Origin: an uncultured Muribaculaceae bacterium
GTDB taxonomy: Bacteria > Bacteroidota > Bacteroidia > Bacteroidales > Muribaculaceae
NCBI GenBank assembly: GCA_910584055.1
Contig: CAJTZS010000019.1
Location: forward strand, 12,476 to 76,475
DNA: 64,000 nt
Reading direction: 5' to 3'
Positions 1 to 8,428 of the stretch are shown here, piece by piece. The translations under genes and the position numbers were made by a program. Below the pieces are notes generated by a model that worked only from the letters and a program-made list of their open reading frames with translations, searched no databases and was not told where the DNA came from. How positions within the stretch are numbered: the first letter of the stretch is position 1; the number at the start of each line of letters is the position of its first letter.

Positions 1-2
1 TG

Positions 3-995
3 AAAAATATCGGTCTTGACTTCTCTGTATTGAATGACCGTCTCAGCGGAACAATTGATGTATTCCGTAACGATGTTACCCGTATGTTGGGTTATTCACC
101 TACAGAGATTTTGGGTATGCATGGTACCAGACCAATCAACGGTGCCCATTTCAAGCGTTATGGTGTGGATCTGAGCCTGAACAGCACAAATATTCAGACG
201 AGAGATTTCACTTGGACCACGGTGTTGACACTGTCTCACTACAAAGCCAAATGGCTTGAGCGGATGCCTAATCAGGATTTTGCTCAGTATGCCATGAGAG
301 AGGGAGAGCCAATGAATGTGATGTATTATTATAAAACTGATGGTCTGATAAATATCAATCGTGACAACATACCGGATTCTCAACGCTCTTTAGGTGCGAA
401 TGCCTGCCAGCCGGGTGTGCCAATTATTGTTGACAAGAATAATGACGGCAAGATCGACATTGATGATATATACATGGATGATATGTTGCCTAAAGTATAT
501 TATGGATTAGGTAACTCTTTTAAATACAAAGGTTTCGATCTTGAATTGTTTTTCTATGGGAATTTAGGTGTCAGGAAATTTAATCAGAGTTATGGAAAAG
601 TGAATCTGGAAGGCACTTTTGAGGCAGGAAATATGACGCAGGATGTATTTCATGTCTGGAATTCACAGACCAATAGCGGGAATGCAAAATTCCCGGGTGT
701 GGCATCCCGATATCTGACATTGCCAGGCAACTGCGGTACTGATATAGGATACGAGAACGCATCATTCCTACGCGTGCGTAACATAACGTTAGGTTATACA
801 TTCGGTCCGGAGTTTTTCAAATGGACCAAAGGTTATGTAAAGAACATCAGGCTATACGTTGATTTCCAGAATCCTTTTACCATTACACGATTCAAGGACA
901 GCGATCCTGAAATAAATATGACCGGTATAGGGCTTAACGGTGGACAGTTCCCGAGTAACCGTGCTTATACAATGGGTATAAAACTACAATTCTAA
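3..995 (+). CDS. SusC-like TonB-dependent receptor, C-terminal part
   Basis: The frame is open from base 3, so this is the last ~330 residues of a gene that begins outside the window. SusC-family proteins are outer-membrane beta-barrels that import oligosaccharides using TonB energy. The visible part shows alternating barrel strands (LRVRNITLGYTF, NIRLYVDFQNPFTITRF) and ends in KLQF; a C-terminal aromatic residue is typical for BAM-inserted barrels. An acidic turn DKNNDGKIDIDD resembles the calcium-binding loops common in this family. The susD gene follows after 13 nt, which confirms the pairing. An internal TTG at 30 is not a start, because coding-like residues precede it. Plug and TonB box are outside the window. 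Confidence 0.93.
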   Translation, partial: KNIGLDFSVLNDRLSGTIDVFRNDVTRMLGYSPTEILGMHGTRPINGAHFKRYGVDLSLNSTNIQTRDFTWTTVLTLSHYKAKWLERMPNQDFAQYAMREGEPMNVMYYYKTDGLININRDNIPDSQRSLGANACQPGVPIIVDKNNDGKIDIDDIYMDDMLPKVYYGLGNSFKYKGFDLELFFYGNLGVRKFNQSYGKVNLEGTFEAGNMTQDVFHVWNSQTNSGNAKFPGVASRYLTLPGNCGTDIGYENASFLRVRNITLGYTFGPEFFKWTKGYVKNIRLYVDFQNPFTITRFKDSDPEINMTGIGLNGGQFPSNRAYTMGIKLQF

Positions 996-1008
996 ATGGA
1001 TTATTACA

Positions 1009-2622
1009 ATGAAAAAGATATATCTGTATCTGGCTGCACTTTCGTTGCTGTTTGGCAGCTGTGAAAACAATTTTGATCCCCAGATCTACGGCAGTCTTCT
1101 TCCCGGACAATTCCCTACGAATGAAAAGGAATACGAGGCATACATGATGACATGTTATCTGCCTTTCACTACCGTATGGACCTACGACATGTCGTCGGCA
1201 GGTCTGCAACATGGGTGGTACATACAGTCTGGTGGTGTTGTGCGTATGTTTGATTCTACAACCGATATAGAGGGGGAGAATAACAATTCTAACGATTTCG
1301 GACGCCTCACACGCGGTGACTTCTCTAATGCAGTATATTACTGGCGAGGTACCGTTAGCGATGAGAATTCTCCGAACCATTTCCCAAAAACGGCACAGAT
1401 AACCCGCTACACCGAGATAATAGATGTGCTTGAAAAAGCAGACATCGATAAGGCGAAGAGGGAAGAATTGGTTGGCGAAGCCCGTTTATGTAGGGGAATC
1501 ATGATGTATTTCCTCATGCATAATTTCGGACCGGTGCGTGTGGTTCTCGATCCTGCGAAGATCAATGACCCTGCGACTCTTTCCAACATTTCCCGTCCTT
1601 CTCTTGATGAGATGTGCGGTTGGATTAAAGACGACCTGGAATATGCTGTGGAACACGTTCAGGAAACCACCTCCGACCAAGGCCGTTTCACCAGGGATGT
1701 TGCCCGCGTGTTCCTGATGCGCCATTGCCTTAACGAAGGGGAGCATATGCAAGGCTATTATGACAGAGGGCTGGAGATGTATAGGGAATTGGTCAGCACC
1801 GGCAGATACCGTCTTTTCAAGGATGGTGACAATCCTTATGCCGAGCAGTTCCTCAACAGGAATAAATTCAATTGTGAGGTCATTGCGGCTGTAAGCTGTA
1901 GCGAGCAGGCCGACGGTAATCCGATGCATGGCAATATGAACGCATTCATGATGTGGGCTTTACCATCTGACCTTGCTGTTTCGGAAACATTTATACGGGG
2001 AGGAGGCTGGCTTCAGGCATTCAGCATTGACAAGAACTTTTATGAGACTTTCGATTCGGACGACCTTCGCCGAAAGACAATCGTTACGAGCTACGTGGCA
2101 AAGGACGGGACGCAGGTGACACGGAATCACTTCGGCAGCCGCTGGTTCGGCTATATCATCAATAAATGGCCTCAGGAAACAAACACTACATTCCAGGGTC
2201 AGGATATACCCATTGCCCGCTGGGCCGAGGTTCTTCTCAATTTTGCAGAACTCGATGTCCGTAAGAAAGGGAGTGTGACAGCGGAGGCCCTTGCCGCAGT
2301 GAACGAAGTGCGCGACCGCGCCGGCTTGCCAGGACTTACCGGAAAGGCGGCAACTGCCAAGGATGATTTCCTTGAAGCCTTGCTTGCCGAGCGTGCACAT
2401 GAGTTGTTCTTTGAAGGCAATCGCAAGATCGACCTCATAAGGTTCAATAAATATGCGCAGAAATTCTTCGAGAACAAATCGCGGATTCCTACCCATCAAT
2501 ACATGCCATTGCCCAACTATGCAGTCGAGCAGGCAACCGCTTCCGGTATAACCCTTGAACAGACATGGTCACGCGAAGGATGGGAGGAAGATGTCGCCAA
2601 AGCCAATCCATCAGGTATCTAA
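1009..2622 (+). CDS. SusD/RagB family surface glycan-binding lipoprotein
   Basis: A 537-residue outer-membrane lipoprotein that would cap the SusC barrel and capture glycan. A signal peptide ends in the lipobox LFGSC (Cys18). The C-terminal half carries typical SusD sequences: ARWAEVLLNFAE, an NEVRDRAGLP stretch and ERAHELFFEGNRKIDLIRF. Length is normal for the family. It sits 13 nt after susC and 15 nt before the next PUL gene, so it should be in the same transcript. The family assignment is firm; the ligand cannot be read from the sequence. Confidence 0.95.
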   Translation: MKKIYLYLAALSLLFGSCENNFDPQIYGSLLPGQFPTNEKEYEAYMMTCYLPFTTVWTYDMSSAGLQHGWYIQSGGVVRMFDSTTDIEGENNNSNDFGRLTRGDFSNAVYYWRGTVSDENSPNHFPKTAQITRYTEIIDVLEKADIDKAKREELVGEARLCRGIMMYFLMHNFGPVRVVLDPAKINDPATLSNISRPSLDEMCGWIKDDLEYAVEHVQETTSDQGRFTRDVARVFLMRHCLNEGEHMQGYYDRGLEMYRELVSTGRYRLFKDGDNPYAEQFLNRNKFNCEVIAAVSCSEQADGNPMHGNMNAFMMWALPSDLAVSETFIRGGGWLQAFSIDKNFYETFDSDDLRRKTIVTSYVAKDGTQVTRNHFGSRWFGYIINKWPQETNTTFQGQDIPIARWAEVLLNFAELDVRKKGSVTAEALAAVNEVRDRAGLPGLTGKAATAKDDFLEALLAERAHELFFEGNRKIDLIRFNKYAQKFFENKSRIPTHQYMPLPNYAVEQATASGITLEQTWSREGWEEDVAKANPSGI

Positions 2623-2637
2623 ACAGCTTCTTAAATT

Positions 2638-4758
2638 ATGAATACTATAAAATCAATACTTCTTGTACTATTGTTCGGGTTGATGCAGGTTAGCTGTAGC
2701 GCCGACCTCACTCCGAAGAATGACCATACGGTCCGTCCAGAATCTCAGGACGGAGGTTATCTTTTTGCCTTCATTACAAATTCGCGCTATTATATGATGC
2801 ACTATGCATTGTCGCGTGACGGATATAACTGGCACACGCTTAATGGCGGAAACATTGTCTACTCCGATTACAAAGGACATCCCGACATCTGTCAGGGAGG
2901 CGACGGTAAATATTATATGATTGGTGTGCGCCCGCTCACTCTTTGGGTTTCAGATGACTGTGTGGACTGGGATGTCAAGTCGATGGATGAAGAGGTTTTC
3001 AATAAATCCAGGAATCTGGGATATTACTGCGTGTCGGATTTTGGAGCGCCAAAGATATATTTCGACAAAGACAGCGGACAATACATCATTACCTGGCATG
3101 CGTGTCGCGTGGAAGGGATCAACGACTGGCAGTCCATGCGTACCCTTTATGTGCTGACGAAGGACTTTAAGACTTTTACAGACCCTCAGCTTCTGTTCAA
3201 TTTCACCGGCGATGATGCGGAGATGTCGATAATAGATACTATTATCCGCAAGATCGGTGACAAGTATTATGCGATACTGAAAGACGAGAGAAGTCATGAG
3301 GATGCTCCCGAGACCGGCAAGACCGTGCGCATCGCAGTTTCTGACAATCTTACAGGTCCGTATTCGAACCCAGGTACGCGAGTGACGACTCTCGACCTCC
3401 TGCGCGAGGCCCCGATGTTCGTTCAGCTTCCCGACAACCGGTATGCCATATTTGCTGAATCATATGACCGTCAGCCTTTCGGATACCAGATGTTCACTTC
3501 CGCTTCAATGGAGGGCCCATGGGTGGAGAATTCATTCGTAGGGCCGGTATGCAACGATGGCTCGAGCCGTCCCGGTGCCCGTCATGGCTGCATCATCCAT
3601 GTTCCAGAGAAGGTTTATCAGGCTCTTGAAAATGGGTTCAATAACGAGGAGACAAATATTTTTGACAGCAAGAAGGACCTTGGATTTGATATGACCGACA
3701 ATACAGTGTATGCCTTTGACGGCACTGCGGAAATAATTGTGCGTCTTGCCAATGGACAGAAAGCGACCGAAGATATCCCTGTAAAGATTGTTCCTGCGGA
3801 AGATCTGTCGGATAAGATTGCCATGTACAACAGAAAATACGGCTCTTCATTCGCACCTATGGCCGAAGCCGCGTTTGAAGCCCCGGAGGCTGTGATAAAG
3901 AATGGCGAGAACAGTGTGACCGTCAAAGTCAAGGTGGACCTCGATTATCTTTCGCAGAAGTTTTCAGGTAAGCCGTTTGCATTGCCCGTTGCCATAGAGA
4001 GCGCAGAAGAATACCGTTGCCGTGCCACAGGTTTTGTAGTCGGACCGGTGATCCGTAAAGAGGATGGTGTAGTGAAGTTATATACTTATGGCAGCACACC
4101 CACAGCACAGGTATATTATTCCGACAATGCCAACGGAAAGGCCGTGCTTGGTATCCCCGGTGGCGGCTATGGTGGTTTGGCGGAAGGTGAAATCGCACAT
4201 TTCAGGGAAGTTTTCCAAAACAAGGGCGTTACTGTGGCCGTGGTTTCATACCGTATGCCTAACGGCAACTATACGGTCCCCTCTACGGATGCATACAACG
4301 TGCTTCAGCTGATGATTAGGAACAGTGACAAATGGGGCGGATACTCCAAGATAGGGGTCATGGGAGGCTCTGCCGGAGCACATGTGGCCACCACGCTGTC
4401 TTCATATGTTCCCGAGATGATAGATTTCCAGGTGCTTCTTTATCCTCTCATAACGATGAATCCCCAACATACCCACTGGGGAAGTTACGGGGCTCTCTTT
4501 AAACCCGCGACCAAGTCTTTGGAAGATGCATTCTCGTCGGAGCTTCATGTAACATCCAAGACTCCCCCTGCCTATATCGGCTATTCGCTGGATGACGATG
4601 TGGTTGATCCGGTATGGAACGGCCAGGCTTATGCCAAGGCTCTCGATAAAAATGGTGTCCCTTATCTTGAGAAACCTCACGCCACCGGCGGCCATTGGGT
4701 AGGCAGCTGGTCTGACTATCCGGCATCTCTCTTTGAATGGCTTGAAACAATAAAATAA
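2638..4758 (+). CDS. Two-enzyme lipoprotein: GH43-like propeller fused to an alpha/beta-hydrolase esterase
   Basis: A 706-residue lipoprotein (lipobox MQVSC). Residues ~40-320 look like a five-bladed GH43-type propeller, with blade motifs such as APKIYFDKDSGQYIITW, DTIIRKIGDKYYAILKDE and REAPMFVQLPDNRYAIFAE, and an Asp in GHPDI as candidate catalytic base. Residues ~335-465 are beta-rich and may be a DUF1735-like linker (uncertain). Residues ~470-706 are an alpha/beta hydrolase: oxyanion loop GIPGGGYGG, nucleophile Ser578 in GGSAGAH, acidic cluster DDDVVDP (652-658) and His686 in GGHWVG. Likely roles are removal of arabinosyl or xylosyl branches and of acetyl or feruloyl esters from one polymer. 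This is inferred from families only. Confidence 0.8.
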   Translation: MNTIKSILLVLLFGLMQVSCSADLTPKNDHTVRPESQDGGYLFAFITNSRYYMMHYALSRDGYNWHTLNGGNIVYSDYKGHPDICQGGDGKYYMIGVRPLTLWVSDDCVDWDVKSMDEEVFNKSRNLGYYCVSDFGAPKIYFDKDSGQYIITWHACRVEGINDWQSMRTLYVLTKDFKTFTDPQLLFNFTGDDAEMSIIDTIIRKIGDKYYAILKDERSHEDAPETGKTVRIAVSDNLTGPYSNPGTRVTTLDLLREAPMFVQLPDNRYAIFAESYDRQPFGYQMFTSASMEGPWVENSFVGPVCNDGSSRPGARHGCIIHVPEKVYQALENGFNNEETNIFDSKKDLGFDMTDNTVYAFDGTAEIIVRLANGQKATEDIPVKIVPAEDLSDKIAMYNRKYGSSFAPMAEAAFEAPEAVIKNGENSVTVKVKVDLDYLSQKFSGKPFALPVAIESAEEYRCRATGFVVGPVIRKEDGVVKLYTYGSTPTAQVYYSDNANGKAVLGIPGGGYGGLAEGEIAHFREVFQNKGVTVAVVSYRMPNGNYTVPSTDAYNVLQLMIRNSDKWGGYSKIGVMGGSAGAHVATTLSSYVPEMIDFQVLLYPLITMNPQHTHWGSYGALFKPATKSLEDAFSSELHVTSKTPPAYIGYSLDDDVVDPVWNGQAYAKALDKNGVPYLEKPHATGGHWVGSWSDYPASLFEWLETIK

Positions 4759-4767
4759 CATGACTGT

Positions 4768-6774
4768 ATGAAAAGAAAATTAATATATCTTACAATAGCT
4801 GCATGTTTCACTTCATGTGCCGATAAGAACAGCCTATGGTCTGAATGGCCGACATGGGAAGGGGCGGAAGTTGTAAGCATCAATGGTATAGAGCTCATAG
4901 ATGTGGCTTACGACCAGGCGGTGAGTGCAAAAATATCCGTTCAAAGCGGAGATGTCGTTCAGTTCAGCGGAATCCGCAATCTTGACGGGGCGCTACAGCC
5001 GGAATGGTTCACAAAAGATTCCAATGAGCAGTATCGCTTCAGCGGTCCTTCGGGAGAATACATTTTCGTTTATGACCGCGCTGCCAACCTTCTGTACGTG
5101 GATTTGCGCGAGGGTTCATTCCCCGATTATATTTGGATGACCGGCGAGGGATGGGGACATCCCGGCACTTCGAGGGTGACGGCTAAAGGTTGGTCGATAG
5201 ATGATGCAAAGGATATGCTCACCTGTCCCCAGAAGGAGAAGGGTATCTTCGAGACTGTGATATATATGGGCGAAGGGGCAAAGATCAAGTTCTTCAAATT
5301 CCATGCATGGGAAAATGAGATCAATGCCGGCAACATGACAATAGCCACGCCGTTTGTGATAGGGAAGAACTCTACGGATGACTTTGTCCCCGGTGCACTT
5401 ATGACTCCCGGCAAATACCGATTTATTGTCGATACCAATCTCGGCACTGTCTCGGCAGAGCCGGTTGAAGGCGAAATAGAAGTGCCGCAAATGTTTGTAA
5501 ACGATGTTCAATTGGGTTCAAATAGCGAATACTCCCAGATGATGAGCGCGAAGGTATACGTGAAGCAGGGTTCGGTGGTGACCTTCAGCGGTTTCCCGGA
5601 AAATGTCAGGAGAATGCTGCAGCCCGATTGGTTCGGTGACTTCAACGACAATACGGCTGTTTTCAAAGGTCCGTCGGCTTCTTATTACCTATGCTATGAC
5701 CTCGACAATCATCTCATCTATGTGCAGAATCCCAAGGCCTCATATCCAAACAATCTGCTCTTGTTGGGGACAGGTTTCGGACATCCGGCGTTGAACTATG
5801 CCAATTCAACACAATATACATTTGATCATCCTCAAAATGCAATATTATGTCGGAAAGTTGAGCCGGAGGTGTTTGAGACAACATTGTTCCTCAGTGATAA
5901 ATTCGCAATCAAACCCTTTAAGACTTACAGCTGGAGTGAAGGTCTCAATATCTCTCCGATACCGGAAAATATAATCGATGCAGATGTCTTTGTAAATGAT
6001 GAAGGATTCGGACATATCACAGGTGACATCATTCCCGGACGCGACTTTAAGGCAGGGGTATATACGATCCGTGTTGATGTGAAAAACAATCAGATGTACC
6101 TTGTCGGCACGGTAGACAACCCTCAGGATTATAAGCAGGAACTATGCGTGAACGGGACTAAGCTTACGGATTCCAAGATAAGTGGATACGTAGAGGGGAC
6201 ATTTAACCTCACTCAAGGTCAGGAAATGAGTTTTTCCGGCTTCAAGCGTGTGAAACTGATGCTTCAGCCTGAGTATTTCTCGGTTTCCGGTGATAAAGTT
6301 TCATTCATTGCTCCGTCGGGAGAATACCGGCTGTCTTATAGTGTGGCTCGCGAGCACCTCTATGTCGAGAGGGCTGACAGGTTTGAATGGCCCGACGGAC
6401 TCTGGATCACGGGATATGATTACTCACATCCTGCCGGTACGGGGGCTTGCGACGGAGACCGCGCCGGGAAAGCGAACGGTGAATGGGGATGGGACGATCC
6501 CAAGGATTATGTATGTTGTGTGCCAAAGGGTAACGGCATATTCGAGACAACATTGCGTCTGAATGATAATTTCATGTTCCGGTTCTTTACGAATAAAGGT
6601 TCATGGACAGATGTCATAACTCCCCTGGTATATGATGTCTCCTCAACTGAAGGACTCTTCCGCGACGATTGGGTGAATTTCGGACAAGGCGCAGGATTCG
6701 CGGCGGGTACATACAGAATCACCGTGGATACTAACAACAAGAAAATAACAGCAGAACGAATAACTTTAAAATAA
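4768..6774 (+). CDS. SusE/SusF-position lipoprotein with three DUF5121-like repeats
   Basis: A 668-residue lipoprotein (Cys after FTS) with no catalytic motif. It is made of three repeats at roughly 35-230, 240-450 and 460-668. Each starts with a strand followed by 'V..FSGF/I....L(Q)PEWF' or 'LQPEYF', then GPSGEY or APSGEY, then 'W.TG.G.GHP', and ends with 'G.YRI/F.VDTN'. This resembles DUF5121-type surface glycan-binding modules; that name is from memory and needs a profile search. It occupies the usual SusE/F place after susD and an enzyme, so binding of the PUL substrate at the cell surface is the likely role. The next gene is its paralog. Confidence 0.75.
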   Translation: MKRKLIYLTIAACFTSCADKNSLWSEWPTWEGAEVVSINGIELIDVAYDQAVSAKISVQSGDVVQFSGIRNLDGALQPEWFTKDSNEQYRFSGPSGEYIFVYDRAANLLYVDLREGSFPDYIWMTGEGWGHPGTSRVTAKGWSIDDAKDMLTCPQKEKGIFETVIYMGEGAKIKFFKFHAWENEINAGNMTIATPFVIGKNSTDDFVPGALMTPGKYRFIVDTNLGTVSAEPVEGEIEVPQMFVNDVQLGSNSEYSQMMSAKVYVKQGSVVTFSGFPENVRRMLQPDWFGDFNDNTAVFKGPSASYYLCYDLDNHLIYVQNPKASYPNNLLLLGTGFGHPALNYANSTQYTFDHPQNAILCRKVEPEVFETTLFLSDKFAIKPFKTYSWSEGLNISPIPENIIDADVFVNDEGFGHITGDIIPGRDFKAGVYTIRVDVKNNQMYLVGTVDNPQDYKQELCVNGTKLTDSKISGYVEGTFNLTQGQEMSFSGFKRVKLMLQPEYFSVSGDKVSFIAPSGEYRLSYSVAREHLYVERADRFEWPDGLWITGYDYSHPAGTGACDGDRAGKANGEWGWDDPKDYVCCVPKGNGIFETTLRLNDNFMFRFFTNKGSWTDVITPLVYDVSSTEGLFRDDWVNFGQGAGFAAGTYRITVDTNNKKITAERITLK

Positions 6775-6784
6775 CACTTAAATT

Positions 6785-8344
6785 ATGAAAAGAAACTTAT
6801 TACTATTGACACTGTCCCTGTCGAGTGTATGTATGTGGGGACAAAAGGTGAACGATGTCGATATGACGGCAGAGCGCATCTGCGATATCGATTTCATGAA
6901 AGCAAGCATGCAGCTGACCAACGGTCAGAAAATGGCTTTCAGCGGATTTGACAACCTTAATGCCGATGAGATGCTGCAGCCGGACTTCTTTGAGATAGAA
7001 TCGGGTAGCGAGGCCACGTTTACAGGATCAGACGGTAAATACTCATTTTATTTCAATCCGTCGGATAATGTGATGTTTGTCATCAAGGATGATGCCAATT
7101 ATCCTGATGCATTATGGATTATCGGACAAGGTTTCGGTCATCCAAAGGCCTTAAAGGCGAATGCTGGATGGAAGTTGGAAGCTCCACTTGCAATGCAGGC
7201 GAAAAAAACGGGGGATGATGTATATGAATTGACGATGTATCTTGAGAATGGCTTTGATTTCCTGTCCAAATCACACAGTGATTGGGATGTTAGCCATAAC
7301 CTTGCCGGAAACAAGATGTTCCCGTGGCCGGAAGGTGAAGTGCAGATGAATTTCTATATAGGTGACAATGGCAACTCGCATTTCTGTGGTGATTTCATGT
7401 CGGATGAGAAATTTGTTGCAGGAGTCTATACTGTGAAATTCGACTTAAAGAGCGGGAATTGTGTGTTCCAGAAAGAGGGTGAGCCTCCTGTGGAATTTGT
7501 ATCCTCGCGCATTATTAACGGAGTGGAAGGAACAAACACCCAGTGTTCTAAAAACAACGGTGAAAAAATCGTAGACTACATGTATTGGGACTTGGATCTT
7601 AAACAAGGTCAGAATATGAATTTTCAGGGATTCAAGAGACTTAACCTCATGCTTCAGCCTGAATATTTTACCAATTACAGCGGAACTTGGGTTTTCAATG
7701 CTCCCGACGGAAACTACCGTATATGGTTTATAAAGGAAGACAAGGCCATCTACTGCGAGCGTTTGGATAAAAATACATTAGCTGACGGCATTGTGGTTAT
7801 GACAGGAGCTAATTATATTCATCCCGTGAAGAATGGTACATTCTGTGACAACATGAGGGCTAACTGGGGTTATGAACTCCCTTCGGATTATGTTTTCTGC
7901 GTTCCAAAGGAGAATGGAGTTCATGAGACATATCTGTATCTCGAGCCCGATTTCATGATAAGAGGCTATGAAGGAAAAGGTAGCTGGAGTGACCCAATAA
8001 ACGGTAAGACGTATACAATGACAGGAGACCTTGCAGATAAACAAAATATCGGTTGGGATAATCTTGGTCTTGCTGATGATAAAAAAGCTGAATTCACCCC
8101 GGGAACATTCCATGTTCTGATTGATACGAATAACAAGACTGCAAACTTTGAGCGTGTCAACATGGCTGAAGTGAACGGCGTGCATAGTGATCCTACCGGT
8201 GTTGAGGAAGTTCTGGATGCAGAAAAGACAATTGTAGGTGTATACACAATCACAGGCGTAAAGGTAACCGATACTGACAACCTTGCCAAAGGTATCTATG
8301 TGATCACATATTCCGACGGATCATCCAAGAAAGTGATTAAATAA
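6785..8344 (+). CDS. Secreted two-repeat paralog with a candidate T9SS type A sorting tail
   Basis: A 519-residue protein with a cleavable signal peptide ending near WGQ and no lipobox. It has two copies of the repeat seen in the gene before (LQPDFF, LQPEYF, APDGNY, GQGFGHP, GANYIHP). The last ~45 residues (GVYTITGVKV, LAKGIYVITYSDGSSKKVIK) match the pattern of type A C-terminal sorting domains of the type IX secretion system. It may therefore be a soluble or T9SS-anchored version of the lipoprotein encoded upstream. Function beyond glycan binding is inference. A strong terminator follows. Confidence 0.75.
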   Translation: MKRNLLLLTLSLSSVCMWGQKVNDVDMTAERICDIDFMKASMQLTNGQKMAFSGFDNLNADEMLQPDFFEIESGSEATFTGSDGKYSFYFNPSDNVMFVIKDDANYPDALWIIGQGFGHPKALKANAGWKLEAPLAMQAKKTGDDVYELTMYLENGFDFLSKSHSDWDVSHNLAGNKMFPWPEGEVQMNFYIGDNGNSHFCGDFMSDEKFVAGVYTVKFDLKSGNCVFQKEGEPPVEFVSSRIINGVEGTNTQCSKNNGEKIVDYMYWDLDLKQGQNMNFQGFKRLNLMLQPEYFTNYSGTWVFNAPDGNYRIWFIKEDKAIYCERLDKNTLADGIVVMTGANYIHPVKNGTFCDNMRANWGYELPSDYVFCVPKENGVHETYLYLEPDFMIRGYEGKGSWSDPINGKTYTMTGDLADKQNIGWDNLGLADDKKAEFTPGTFHVLIDTNNKTANFERVNMAEVNGVHSDPTGVEEVLDAEKTIVGVYTITGVKVTDTDNLAKGIYVITYSDGSSKKVIK

Positions 8345-8373
8345 GTGATTAGCCTGTCGTTCTAAATTTTTAG

Positions 8374-8412
8374 AAATGGCGATGTGCCAATAATTTGGGC
8401 ACATCGCCATTT
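8374..8412 (+). terminator. Intrinsic terminator within the PUL
   Basis: A perfect 15-bp stem (8374-8388 with 8398-8412) has a 9-nt loop and is followed by an AT-rich run. It lies after the sorting-tail gene and before the GH3 gene, so it can lower expression of the downstream enzymes relative to the susCD part. It also shows that the GH3 start must lie downstream of it. Confidence 0.8.
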
Positions 8413-8428
8413 ATTATATAAGTGTCTT

